From Palsa-1150 sp964531095 (lineage in GTDB: Bacteria; Myxococcota_A; Polyangia; Polyangiales; Polyangiaceae): a DNA stretch of 64,000 nucleotides. A program made the translations under genes and the position numbers. Shown one piece after another: positions 51,161-59,925 of this stretch (position 1 is the first letter of the stretch; the number at the start of each line of letters is the position of its first letter). A model generated the notes under the pieces. It ran no database searches and was not told the origin of the DNA. It saw only the letters and a list, made by a program, of their open reading frames with translations. The stretch lies in NCBI GenBank assembly GCA_964531095.1, contig CAZHED010000005.1:62001-126000 (forward strand). Reading direction: 5' to 3'.

Positions 51161-52894
51161 ATGGATCCGAAGACCCTTCACGCTGCGCTGGCCGGGGCTG
51201 CCGAGCGCTTCGTCTCCGACGGGATCGACGAGCGTGGAGGACTCGATCCCGTCGCTGCTCTCTACTCGGCTCGCCGCGCCGCCTACTCGCTCTTCTCCCT
51301 CCACTTGAGCGACGCCGACTGCGAGGCGCTGCGGCCTTATCTGTTCGGGCGCCCGATCCCCCGGCGCCCCGGCGACAAGCCCCTCATCTGCTTGAATCTC
51401 GTCGACGGGGCGTGGCGCCGCCCTGCAGAGCTCGTCGCGATGAAGTCGCTCGCCGACCGCCGGGTCACGCTGTTCGAGCTCGCTCGTTCGCGCGAACAAG
51501 ACTGCCGCGACGCCGTCGACCGCGCGCACGCGTACTGGTCGTCGCTGGAGTGGGCGAGCGAAGGGTTGGCGTACCGCAAGCACGTCATCAAGAACCTGTC
51601 GCGCTTGCTCGAGCGCTTCTACGAAGAGTGTCTCGACGAGCTGAGGCAGCAGACCCCCAAGACGCGCCTCGAAGCGGACAAGGATTTCTGGGAGGCCAAG
51701 CGCGCCGCCGACCACCTCGAGGGAAACGCCGAAAAGGCGATGGCCGGCGAGCTCGTTCCGACGATGATCGCCGGGCAGGCCTACTGGAAAGACGCGTTCA
51801 TCCCCGCCGGCGTGTGCACGGTCATCACGCCGATGAACTTCATCTACGGCATTCCAGGGATTCAGATCGTCGGCTGTTACTTGAGCGGCTCGCCGATGAT
51901 CTTCAAAGGTCACCCGTTCAGCGCCATCACGAGCACCACACTCGTCAAGATGCTCCTCGCCGCCGGCGCCGATCCACGCGCGGTGCACAAGCTCGAGGGG
52001 TTCGGCGGGGATGTGTCGCCGATCGTCGCCGATGAGCGGGTGGCGGTCGTGAGCGTCACCGGAAGCGCCGAGACCGCGAAGGCTTTGCAGGCCGCGCGCG
52101 GGGTGCGCCCGGTGCGCTTCGAGGGCGGCGGCTGCAACTGGGCTTGGATCGACGACGGGCTGGCCGAAGCGGAGCTCCAACGGATCGCCGCGCGGCTCGC
52201 CTACTCCAAGCTCTCGCTGGGATCGCACAAGTGCACGAGCTTGCACGGCATCGCCGCGAGCCGGGCGACGCTCGATCGCATCGAGCCGAAGATCGTCGCC
52301 GAAATGGCCTCGTGGAAGGCCGCCGATCCGCGCGCCGCCGCACCCTCGGAGACGAAGATCGTCAGCCCGCTCATGGTCCACAAGGCGAGCACCGTGAACA
52401 GCATCCAAGAGAGCGCCCGCGCGGCGGGAGTGAAGGTGCTGCTCGAGGGCGGAAGAGTGACCACCGGCGAGTACGCCCAGCATGCCGAAGTCGTGGCGCC
52501 GGTCGTGCTCGGCCGCGTGACGCAGGCAACGCGGGTGCGAGTCGACTGGGACGGCGCCGAGCGAGAGATCGCGCTCGCGACGACAGAGTTCTTCATGCCC
52601 ATTTTGGTGACGATGGAGACGCCGATTTTCGACGACTTCGTCCGCTTCTGTCTCGACGTCAATCCGCATGACCTGGCGACGAGCCTTTGGACGCGCGACG
52701 ACGTCAAGCTCGCGCGCGCGCGCCGGACATTGGGCGGGATGCTCAAAGAGAACGACGGCACCGACAGCGCCCTCGAGTGGGAGGAGTTCGGAGCGAGCGG
52801 CGTCGGCGAGAGCGGGAACACGGGCGTCGGGGCCGCGGCCGCGACCATCGCCATGTTCTGTCGCAAGCAAAAGGGGCGGCACTTCGTGTTCTGA
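51161..52894 (+). CDS. Aldehyde dehydrogenase, glutamate-semialdehyde (PruA)-like
   Basis: A 577-residue NAD(P)-dependent aldehyde dehydrogenase. Substrate and cofactor segments: FIPAGVCTVITPMNFIYGIP, IVGCYLSGSPMIFKGHPFS, SVTGSAETAKAL, catalytic Glu region VRFEGGGCNWAWID and catalytic Cys in LSLGSHKCTSLHG. The N-terminal 110-residue extension and the SHKC motif match the 1-pyrroline-5-carboxylate dehydrogenase group, which makes glutamate in proline catabolism. No proline dehydrogenase is nearby. ATG 51161 is the start. Confidence 0.85.
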   Translation: MDPKTLHAALAGAAERFVSDGIDERGGLDPVAALYSARRAAYSLFSLHLSDADCEALRPYLFGRPIPRRPGDKPLICLNLVDGAWRRPAELVAMKSLADRRVTLFELARSREQDCRDAVDRAHAYWSSLEWASEGLAYRKHVIKNLSRLLERFYEECLDELRQQTPKTRLEADKDFWEAKRAADHLEGNAEKAMAGELVPTMIAGQAYWKDAFIPAGVCTVITPMNFIYGIPGIQIVGCYLSGSPMIFKGHPFSAITSTTLVKMLLAAGADPRAVHKLEGFGGDVSPIVADERVAVVSVTGSAETAKALQAARGVRPVRFEGGGCNWAWIDDGLAEAELQRIAARLAYSKLSLGSHKCTSLHGIAASRATLDRIEPKIVAEMASWKAADPRAAAPSETKIVSPLMVHKASTVNSIQESARAAGVKVLLEGGRVTTGEYAQHAEVVAPVVLGRVTQATRVRVDWDGAEREIALATTEFFMPILVTMETPIFDDFVRFCLDVNPHDLATSLWTRDDVKLARARRTLGGMLKENDGTDSALEWEEFGASGVGESGNTGVGAAAATIAMFCRKQKGRHFVF

Positions 52895-52943
52895 CCGACC
52901 GGGCGCGCTTGAAAAGAGCAGGCGGCTCGCGTACAAGACCGCC

Positions 52944-53108
52944 ATGTCGACCGCCGAAGAGATCGCCGCGAAAAGGTTCGACGAAGAAGACAAGCGCTGG
53001 AGCGGCCCGAAGTACATCGGCCTCGGCTTCGTCACCTTGGTGATCGCGATTTCGACCATCTACTTGATGTCGACCACCGCCGGTTGCTCGCTTCAGATCG
53101 TGCCGTAG
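52944..53108 (+). CDS. Small single-pass membrane peptide
   Basis: A 54-residue protein: acidic-basic N-terminus MSTAEEIAAKRFDEEDKRW, one hydrophobic helix (about 24-44), and a short Cys-containing tail. It follows the aldehyde dehydrogenase by 49 bases. Function unknown; coding potential is supported by the coherent membrane-protein composition, not by a family match. Confidence 0.5.
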   Translation: MSTAEEIAAKRFDEEDKRWSGPKYIGLGFVTLVIAISTIYLMSTTAGCSLQIVP

Positions 53109-53463
53109 TAGGCCTGCTGAAATAGGCGCTAAGGCCTCGCGGGCGGTGGTCCGTGGCGGCAGCGACGCGGGAAATCTCCAAGACCCGGGGGTGAACCGCC
53201 ACGGTACCGGACATCCGCGAGTGCATGTCGTCGTGCGGACGTAGACCGCGGAACGAGACACGCGGGGCCGCGACAGCCGGATGGGCGATCTGCCCCATCG
53301 AGTGGCTTGTCTCGCCAACGCCGCTGACCTGCACCGGCTCGGTGGCGAAGCGGGCACCCCTCGTGCGTAGACAACAACACCTCGTCGGAAACGGTGCGAA
53401 CCGGTTGACCCACATGGGCTCAGGGCTACGCTGCAATCGCTTCGAATAAAAAGGATGGCCATT
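53109..53463. other. Intergenic region upstream of a haem lipoprotein
   Basis: About 355 bases with no supportable gene. Two AGGCCT copies flank 53109-53137. An AAAAAGGA tract at 53448-53455 is the ribosome site for the next gene. I see no clear promoter, tRNA or mobile-element end. Confidence 0.5.
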
Positions 53464-54675
53464 ATGCAATTTTCCTCGAACCGTCAAATTATGGCAATTG
53501 GGCTCACGGCGGGCGCGTGCACCCTGGGCGCGGGCCTTGCCGCGGGTGGCTGCGGTTCGTCCAGCGGCGGTTCGACCCCCGCCGCGGCGGGGGGAGGCAA
53601 CGACAGCGGCTCGAGCGGCGACGCGCCCGCTGCCGTGCCGGACGGTAGCAGCTCGGGCGAGAGCGATGGCGGCGTCGCCAACGTCGACGGCAACACGACG
53701 TCTACGGCGCCTGGTTCTTGCCCGAACCCCACGGTGCCCATCGTTTTCTCGCCGATGTATTCGGCGTTCATCCCCGGAGACAACCAACACGTCTTTTCGA
53801 TTCCCGCCGTTACCGAAGACGGCAACACCGCCACGTGGAGCGTCTCCGATCCGAACCAGGCAAACCTGCAGGCGCAAGCGTTCGACGGTTTGCCCGGCGT
53901 GCTCATCACCGTGACGGGGGTGGGCACAGGAAGCGACGGCGACGCAGGCACCGTCGGGCAGCTCACCGTCGTCGCCACGGAGGCGAGCGGCGAGTGCGGC
54001 TCCGCTACGCTGAGCATCACGGCCAGCACCGAGAACGATTGGCAAATCGGCAATACGCGTTACAACAACAACGTCGTCCTGATGCTGAATCGTCCCGGGG
54101 GAGGCGACGGCGGCGGGCTCGGCATGGGCGGCGGCGGGGGCGACGGCGGCGGGTTCGGCATGGGCGGCGGCGGAGGCGACGGCGGGCGGGTGATCCCGGA
54201 CGGAGGCTTCAGGATGATGGGTGGCGGGCTATTTGGCGATGGAGGGAGCTACTACGAGCTGGACGGGGGCACCGCCTGTACGAGCTGCCATGGACCGACG
54301 GCGACGGGCGGCCCGTATCGCAATGTCTCCCACTCGCCGGAGCAGACGGGTGGCTTCAGCGACACCGATCTCATTAACATTTTCACGATGGGTGTTTTGC
54401 CAGACGGGGGCTACTTCGATCCGTCCGTGATCACGCCCATGTGCGACGGCGGACCGAGCTCGACCTGCTACCAGACCGCGTATCGGACCTGGCATTCCTT
54501 CCACCAGTGGACCGACATCACGTCCGATCAGTACCCGGGCATCATTGTCTATCTTCGTTCGCTGACCCCGGTGTCGCAAAATGGCATGTCGAACTTCGGT
54601 GGTCGCCCGGGTCGCCGCGGCGACGGCGGGATGGGGATGTTCGGCCGGGGCGCCGCCGATGCAGCCGCGGAGTAA
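53464..54675 (+). CDS. Monohaem c-type cytochrome-like Gly-rich lipoprotein
   Basis: A 403-residue exported protein; ATG 53464 is favoured over ATG 53455 because the AAGGA site overlaps the latter. Signal peptide MQFSSNRQIMAIGLTAGAC..., with cysteine in the AAGGC region. A Ser/Gly/Asp linker follows, then an Ig-like beta domain (about 80-190), a 40-residue Gly/Asp-Gly repeat (see 54098-54190), and the haem site CTSCHGP (CxxCH). Candidate distal ligands lie in the following His/Met-rich segment. Upstream of a second haem-type lipoprotein by 19 bases. Confidence 0.75.
   Translation: MQFSSNRQIMAIGLTAGACTLGAGLAAGGCGSSSGGSTPAAAGGGNDSGSSGDAPAAVPDGSSSGESDGGVANVDGNTTSTAPGSCPNPTVPIVFSPMYSAFIPGDNQHVFSIPAVTEDGNTATWSVSDPNQANLQAQAFDGLPGVLITVTGVGTGSDGDAGTVGQLTVVATEASGECGSATLSITASTENDWQIGNTRYNNNVVLMLNRPGGGDGGGLGMGGGGGDGGGFGMGGGGGDGGRVIPDGGFRMMGGGLFGDGGSYYELDGGTACTSCHGPTATGGPYRNVSHSPEQTGGFSDTDLINIFTMGVLPDGGYFDPSVITPMCDGGPSSTCYQTAYRTWHSFHQWTDITSDQYPGIIVYLRSLTPVSQNGMSNFGGRPGRRGDGGMGMFGRGAADAAAE
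54098..54190. repeat. Gly/Asp-Gly coding repeat (about 42-bp unit)
   Basis: Two near-identical blocks encode GGDGGGLGMGGGG and GGDGGGFGMGGGG, plus a partial third. They form a flexible linker before the haem motif of the lipoprotein. Likely slippage-prone. Confidence 0.8.
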
Positions 54676-54694
54676 TTTGCCGCGCGAGTGACCG

Positions 54695-56089
54695 ATGAAA
54701 CGAGTCGCAATCGCATTCCTCGGATTGCTGGCCGCGTGCGGGGGACGCGTCGCGAAAGACGTGGAGGACGGGTCCGGCGGACCGTCCTCCCCTTCATCGG
54801 TCGATTCCGGTACCGAGGCATCCGATCTCGACGCGGCCGATCTTGTCGATGCCCCTTCCGATGGGGACGCGGAGGCGGCGGCTGCGGTCGATGCCGCCGA
54901 CGCCGGCCCGGATCCGTGTGCCGACGCCGGCGTGCCCCCGTCGACGCTCGAATGCACGGGCCTCTATGCCGACTTTGCGACGCAGACGATCTCGCCCGCG
55001 GCGCAGCCGTATTCGCCGGCGGTTCCCCTCTGGTCCGACGGCGCCGCGAAGGAGCGCTGGATCGAGCTTCCACCAGGCACGCAGATCGACGTCAGCAATC
55101 CAAACGAATGGACCTTCCCAGTCGGGACGAAGCTATTCAAGCAGTTTACGGTGGGCGGCCGGCGCGTCGAAACGCGCCTATTCCAAAAGGCCGGAGCCAA
55201 TCGGTGGGTGCGCGCGACGTACGCTTGGACCGCGGACCAAACGGCGACGACGATCTCGTACGGCGAAACGGTCCCGGTGGACGCCGATGGTGGCAACTGG
55301 GTGATTCCGACGCCCCAGGACTGCGATTCGTGCCACGGGGGCAGATTGGATCGCATCCTCGGCTTCGAAGAGGTTTCGCTGGGTTTGGCGGGCGCGACGG
55401 GGCTCACCCTGTCTCAGCTGGTGGCGCAAGGTCTCGTCACCCCTGCTCCGGCCCAGGTGAGATTGACGATTGGCGACGACGGCACAGGGCTCGCGGCTCC
55501 CGCGCTCGCGTGGCTGCACGTCAACTGCGGAGTGACCTGTCACAATTCGAACGAGAATGCGCAGGCTTATGGCGCGAAGATGGTATTGCGGCTCGATCCC
55601 GCCTCGCTCGACGGCTCGGCCGCGACTTCGGGGTGGCAGCCGTTGACCACGACGATCGGCGTTCCGTGCGTCTCGGGGAGCGTCGCGGGAGAGCCGCGCA
55701 TTTTGCCCGGCGATCCCGCGGCGAGCGCGATCGTGCAGCTTATCAGCATGCGCGGCGCGCTGCAGATGCCGCCCATCGCGTCGCGGGTGGTCGACTCCGC
55801 GGACGTCGCCCAGGTGGTGGCTTGGATACAGCACATGCCTTCCCCGATAAGCGCTCTAGATGCGGGCCCCGTGGACGGGGCGAGCGGCGATTCCTCGGTC
55901 CAAAGCCGAAGCGATGGAGCGGTGGCCGACGCGGTCGTCGCGGACCAGTCGATTCCCGCGGAAGCGGGATCAGGTGTCCTCGCGGATGCAACTGTCGGCC
56001 AAGACGCGACCCTGGCGGATTCAGGCGACGACGGCGGCGCTCCCAACGACGCTCCGAGCGTGCCGGATGACGCCGCGGGTCACGACTGA
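54695..56089 (+). CDS. Secreted haem-type lipoprotein with CxxCH and CX3CH sites
   Basis: A 464-residue lipoprotein: signal MKRVAIAFLGLLAAC, Asp/Ala-rich linker (about 20-75), then a domain with PLWSDGAAKERWIELPPG near 111-128, reminiscent of the HNE_0200-type proteins. Haem-type sites: CDSCH (210-214) and a longer CGVTCH (278-283, CX3CH). A distal-Met candidate MPPIA and VAWIQHMP follow. The C-terminal 90 residues are low-complexity Asp/Ala/Ser. Follows the monohaem gene by 19 bases. Confidence 0.78.
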   Translation: MKRVAIAFLGLLAACGGRVAKDVEDGSGGPSSPSSVDSGTEASDLDAADLVDAPSDGDAEAAAAVDAADAGPDPCADAGVPPSTLECTGLYADFATQTISPAAQPYSPAVPLWSDGAAKERWIELPPGTQIDVSNPNEWTFPVGTKLFKQFTVGGRRVETRLFQKAGANRWVRATYAWTADQTATTISYGETVPVDADGGNWVIPTPQDCDSCHGGRLDRILGFEEVSLGLAGATGLTLSQLVAQGLVTPAPAQVRLTIGDDGTGLAAPALAWLHVNCGVTCHNSNENAQAYGAKMVLRLDPASLDGSAATSGWQPLTTTIGVPCVSGSVAGEPRILPGDPAASAIVQLISMRGALQMPPIASRVVDSADVAQVVAWIQHMPSPISALDAGPVDGASGDSSVQSRSDGAVADAVVADQSIPAEAGSGVLADATVGQDATLADSGDDGGAPNDAPSVPDDAAGHD

Positions 56090-56119
56090 CGACCTCGTGC
56101 CCCGGCGGGACGGGCAGGG

Positions 56120-56569
56120 TCATCGCGCACGCACCATGTGCACGTGCGGGATCCCGTCCTCGACGTACGGCTCTCCGACCGGCCCGAAGCCGAAGGCCCG
56201 GTAGAACGCTTCGAGATGGGACTGTGCGGCAATCCTGACGGGCCCGGGAGTATGAGATTCGATCCAGCCCAGCGCCCTTGCAACGAGCGCCCGGCCCAGT
56301 CCCGAGCCCCGTGCAGACGAGGCGGTAGCCAGTCGCCCGAACGACGCCTCAGGAAAGGTCACGCCGGGGCCGAAGACCCGCACGCACCCTTCCAGGGCCG
56401 CGTCCCGGCGCGCGTCCGTGAGCACGTGCACCGCAAGCAGGTCGTGGTCGTCGATGTCTTGAAAAGCGCACGCCTGCTCGACGACGAAGATCGCCGATCG
56501 GAGCTGAAGGATGCGATAGACTTCGAGCGGCGTTAGCTCGTGGAATGCCTTGGCGTGCAAGGTTGTCAT
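56120..56569 (-). CDS. ElaA-like GNAT N-acetyltransferase
   Basis: A 149-residue acetyltransferase; ATG 56569 gives MTTLHAKAFHELTPLEVYRI, the ElaA N-terminus. FVVEQACAFQDIDDHDL and GRLATASSARGSGLGRALV (acetyl-CoA pyrophosphate loop) followed by AAQSHLEAFYRAFGFGPVGEPYVEDGIPH are typical of E. coli ElaA and relatives. The substrate is unknown. An upstream in-frame start at 56611 was rejected. Convergent with the haem lipoprotein gene. Confidence 0.9.
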   Translation of the reverse strand: MTTLHAKAFHELTPLEVYRILQLRSAIFVVEQACAFQDIDDHDLLAVHVLTDARRDAALEGCVRVFGPGVTFPEASFGRLATASSARGSGLGRALVARALGWIESHTPGPVRIAAQSHLEAFYRAFGFGPVGEPYVEDGIPHVHMVRAR

Positions 56570-56648
56570 GGGGGCGCGCCCGAGGATAGCTTTCGTCGGG
56601 GCACGATTCATGACCTGGCCCTATTTGGCACCAAGACTGCCAAGTTCG

Positions 56649-58376
56649 TCACGGGTCCCGCCAAGCCCCAAGCCCGTCCAAGGCTCTTTTTGCCCACTCT
56701 CGCACAAGTGGGTACTCGCTCGAGAGCTCGCGCTCGATGAGCGGCGCCGCATCGGTTGCGCCCGCCTCGCCCAGGGTGGCGATCGCGACGACGCGCTCGT
56801 GGGGCTTTCCGAGCTCGAGGGTCGCGCGCATCACGTTTGCGTCCAGCCCGCCGTAGAGCTCCTCGAGCCGCTGGCGTGGGTAACGGACCGGCCACCACGC
56901 CTCCATCGCGCCGACCAAGTCACGGACGCTTCGGTCGGCGTGACAGAGCGCGCACTCGAGCGGTCGATCCCCGAGCACGCGCGCAGAGTCCGTCGGCGAG
57001 CCGATGCGGTGGTAGCGCGTCAGCGTCCCGCCGAGTCCCATGTTCTTGCGCGGCATATGGCACGACACGCACGCCGCGCCGGCGCCGTCCGGGTCGTGAT
57101 GCGCGTGCGCGCGCAGGCGAGCGCGGTCGCCCAGTGCGCTGTGGCACGCCGTGCAGGTCGTGTTGCCGACCGGCGTGGCGAGGAGGCGCAGCTTCTCGCT
57201 GTCGCCCGAGCCGTGCGGGTCGTGGCAGGTCGTGCACGACATGGCCGAGGCGCATGCCCCGAGGAGAAAGTCGCGCGCTTCACCCGAGTTGATATGGCTG
57301 CCGCCGGCGGTGGCATCGCGCCGCCCCCCCTCCCACGTGAACGGGTAGCCTGAGAAGAGCACTTGATGGCATCGCGCGCACACGCGGTTGATTCCCTGCG
57401 CCGTGCCGCCCGGAAGCCCGACGTCGAGCCAGGGAGCGACGGGGACGAACGACGTGTGGAGTCCCGGAGCGCGAGCATGCTCTCGCGCGCCGCCGTGGCA
57501 CGCCTCGCAGCCGATCCCGACTTCCACGAGCGTTCGGCCATCGAACCCCGCTCGAACGACGTCCACGGCGTGATGCGCCGTCTCGCGAGCGTCGTCCTCG
57601 CGATCGAGCGGCTGCCCTCCGAGTAGCGCGGTCTCTTGGTCCACCGCCCGGGCGAACGCATGCCCGTCGGTCACGCGAATGTGCGCCCGCCGACCGGCCG
57701 GCAGCCATGGATCGACGGTCTCCCCCTGGAACGCGCGCGCTTCGGGGCCGGCGATCGCGCCGAGCAGGCGGTCAACTTCGGGGACGGTGTTGTGACAGAA
57801 CACGCAGGTTCGATTCCAAACGGGGCCGGCGGTCAATGTCTCGCGCTCGTGCACCATCACCGAGTAGCCCTTGTAGCGAAGGGCTCCGGTCGCGAAGACG
57901 AACGACACGGGGAGCACGACTTCGTCGAGCGGCGAGCCGCGCTCGCCGCTCTTCACGTCCACGCCGGCGAAGTCCTCGCGTGTTCGTCCCCCGATGACGC
58001 GGGTGACGCGAAAGGTCCTCGCCACGCCGCCCGCGGGCTCGACCCGGATGAACCGGTCTTCGCCGTGCTTCTCCAGCACGGCGGTATCCCCCTTGAAGTG
58101 CCACGCGGTGCCGTCGAACGGGGCACGCACGTCGGCGCCGCGCGCGTCGCGCGTCATCCGATGCATGGGCGACTTCTCCCAGGCCGCGGCGATTTCCGCG
58201 TGGCAAAGTGCGCACGCCGCTGAGCCCGCGTAGTCCTCACGCGTCACGTTGCTGTGCACAGTGGACCCCCGCGGCGTCGATGGCCCAGGGACGGCTGACG
58301 ATAACCGCACGTCGCGCGAGCGAGTCGGTCCGCCGCAGCCGGCGACGAAGCACGTCGCGAGGAGCGCCAGGCTCAC
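56649..58376 (-). CDS. Octahaem c-type cytochrome lipoprotein
   Basis: A 575-residue secreted multihaem cytochrome. GTG 58376 gives MSLALLATCFVAGC, a short lipoprotein signal; a TTG about 20 codons upstream is possible. Eight CxxCH motifs: CALCH, CVFCH, CEACH, CARCH, CTTCH, CTACH, CVSCH and CALCH. The C-terminal 70 residues, with LGKPHERVVAIATLGEAG, look like a HEAT-type repeat. It resembles cytochrome c554-like or octahaem nitrite/hydroxylamine-related carriers, but which is not clear. No assembly genes are adjacent. Likely electron transfer outside the inner membrane. Confidence 0.88.
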   Translation of the reverse strand: MSLALLATCFVAGCGGPTRSRDVRLSSAVPGPSTPRGSTVHSNVTREDYAGSAACALCHAEIAAAWEKSPMHRMTRDARGADVRAPFDGTAWHFKGDTAVLEKHGEDRFIRVEPAGGVARTFRVTRVIGGRTREDFAGVDVKSGERGSPLDEVVLPVSFVFATGALRYKGYSVMVHERETLTAGPVWNRTCVFCHNTVPEVDRLLGAIAGPEARAFQGETVDPWLPAGRRAHIRVTDGHAFARAVDQETALLGGQPLDREDDARETAHHAVDVVRAGFDGRTLVEVGIGCEACHGGAREHARAPGLHTSFVPVAPWLDVGLPGGTAQGINRVCARCHQVLFSGYPFTWEGGRRDATAGGSHINSGEARDFLLGACASAMSCTTCHDPHGSGDSEKLRLLATPVGNTTCTACHSALGDRARLRAHAHHDPDGAGAACVSCHMPRKNMGLGGTLTRYHRIGSPTDSARVLGDRPLECALCHADRSVRDLVGAMEAWWPVRYPRQRLEELYGGLDANVMRATLELGKPHERVVAIATLGEAGATDAAPLIERELSSEYPLVREWAKRALDGLGAWRDP

Positions 58377-58599
58377 GATGGGCGGACGGGATCCGACGTT
58401 CGTCCGTACCGTGTACCACGCGACGCGCGCCAACCGGACTCGCCCGCGCGCCCGAGCGCGAGCAAGCGTCCGCGCGCCCGCCGTGCCCGCTATCCCCCTT
58501 CCGCGAGCCCCGCCGTTGTGGCAGGGGGCCGCAGGCGTGTCGTTCTCGCCGTCGCCTGAGGCGCTGCGCTGGTCCAGCCGTTGCGAGGGATCAGCCGTC

Positions 58600-58752
58600 A
58601 TGCGCCTACCGTCGTCACTCAAGTTGGTCGTCGCGACGTGGATTGCGGCGCTCTTCGGCGCGCTGGCGGGTCGTGCGCTTGCGGAGGCGTCGAGGGCGAC
58701 GCCCCGAGGCGCGCACGCCACGGTTGCGGCCGGCCGGATCGACCGGGACTAA
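58600..58752 (+). CDS. Small secreted peptide (tentative)
   Basis: A 50-residue frame with an N-terminal signal-like segment (MRLPSSLKLVVATWIAALFG, then ALAEA) and a basic tail. GAGGG precedes the ATG. It sits between the divergent octahaem gene and a second small secreted gene. The evidence is composition only. Confidence 0.35.
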   Translation: MRLPSSLKLVVATWIAALFGALAGRALAEASRATPRGAHATVAAGRIDRD

Positions 58753-58830
58753 CGCTCGCGCTGCGACCGGGCATGGCCGCTGCCTTACTGGAAGGCAAAC
58801 GCGCGAACCAGCGCGCAAAGGGAGGATTCG

Positions 58831-59100
58831 ATGAAACGCATCATTCTATTGGGTATTGGCGCCGTGTGTGTCCCGTCTCTCATTCTCTTGGGCTACAGCG
58901 CCCGAAGCGCCGCAAGGGGCTACGACGGCGGCGTCGCCAGCGCGGCCGGCTACGACGGTGGCTTGAGCACCACGTCCCCCGGCTACGAGGCCGGGGTGAA
59001 CCGCGCACAGGCTGCCGCGGACACCGACTCGAGCTCCAAGCAGAGCCCCACCGCGAGCTCGAACGGAGCCGCGTGGGAAGGTGGCATGAGCAGCCGCTAA
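58831..59100 (+). CDS. Small secreted GYDGG-repeat protein
   Basis: An 89-residue protein with a clear AAAGGGAGGA ribosome site before the ATG. N-terminal hydrophobic segment (MKRIILLGIGAVCVPSLILL) acts as signal or anchor. The mature part has three related motifs, GYDGG, GYDGG and GYEAG, then a Ser/Ala-rich tail. No family is recognised. It ends before a strong bidirectional hairpin. Confidence 0.68.
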   Translation: MKRIILLGIGAVCVPSLILLGYSARSAARGYDGGVASAAGYDGGLSTTSPGYEAGVNRAQAAADTDSSSKQSPTASSNGAAWEGGMSSR

Positions 59101-59121
59101 GCCGTCGCGCAATCCGAAAGG

Positions 59122-59150
59122 TCGAGGGGAGCAAAAGGGGCTCCCCTCGA
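59122..59150. terminator. Bidirectional terminator hairpin
   Basis: TCGAGGGGAGC (59122-59132) and GCTCCCCTCGA (59140-59150) form a perfect 11-bp stem with loop AAAAGGG. It separates two convergent genes (GYDGG peptide and barrel protein). No U tract, but the stem is the strongest in this area. Confidence 0.7.
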
Positions 59151-59157
59151 GCGCGAT

Positions 59158-59925
59158 TCAGAAGCTCACCGCAGCCGTCGCGCGGAAGAACGCTCCGCGC
59201 ATCGTCAACGTTCCGAGGTCCACTCCGCTCGCGAGGCGAGGATCTCCGGACGCGAGGTCGGTCGCAAGAGCGAGCCGCTGGCCGACGATCCAGCCGTAGC
59301 CACCGTCCGCTTGCAGCCAGATACGGGGCGCGAGCTCCGAGACGTCTTTACGTGCCCACACGGGATAGGCGTACCCTGCGCTGATGTCGGTCGCGAAAAG
59401 CCACCGGCTCTTGGTCAGCGGTGCCGCACAACCTTCCAGGGAGGCGGTTTGCGCGCAAATGGCCGTCGGGTCGTTGACCTCCGCGTTCTCCACCGCGATC
59501 CCCGGCGCAGCGCGCACGAAGGCGTAGCCCCACCCACCGAAATGCATCCGCCCCTCGAGCGGCACCACGATCCGGTGCACTTCGAGCGATGTGACGTCTC
59601 CGCGTGCCGTGGCGCCCGACTTTCCGTAGTCCCAGCCGATTCCGGGCGCGAACGAAAACCGCCCGCGTGCAACGATGGTTCGCGAGGCGACCATCGATAC
59701 TTGGCCGAAGTAGTCTTGTGTCGAGAACGGATTGAGCCCGGCGTCGGTGATGAAGTTGCCCCGGTACCCCAACTCGAAGCGCCACATCTCTTTTAGGCGA
59801 TCGACTCCGCGCGCGGGCTCGATCGTTTCAGGGAATGGTAGCGACGCGCGGGGCTCTTGCGCCTGCGCCGCTTGCGCCGCCAGGACAATCGAAGACACGG
59901 CGAGGATGGTTGTGCGAAGTTTCAC
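59158..59925 (-). CDS. Outer-membrane beta-barrel protein
   Basis: A 255-residue predicted barrel. GTG 59925 overlaps the stop of the upstream lipoprotein gene (GTGA). Signal peptide MKLRTTILAVSSIVLAAQAAQA, then alternating strands with RFELGYRGNFITDAG and GGWGYAFVRAAPG, and a C-terminal aromatic ending (FFRATAAVSF) typical of outer-membrane insertion. Function unknown; last gene of a three-gene operon. Confidence 0.78.
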   Translation of the reverse strand: MKLRTTILAVSSIVLAAQAAQAQEPRASLPFPETIEPARGVDRLKEMWRFELGYRGNFITDAGLNPFSTQDYFGQVSMVASRTIVARGRFSFAPGIGWDYGKSGATARGDVTSLEVHRIVVPLEGRMHFGGWGYAFVRAAPGIAVENAEVNDPTAICAQTASLEGCAAPLTKSRWLFATDISAGYAYPVWARKDVSELAPRIWLQADGGYGWIVGQRLALATDLASGDPRLASGVDLGTLTMRGAFFRATAAVSF

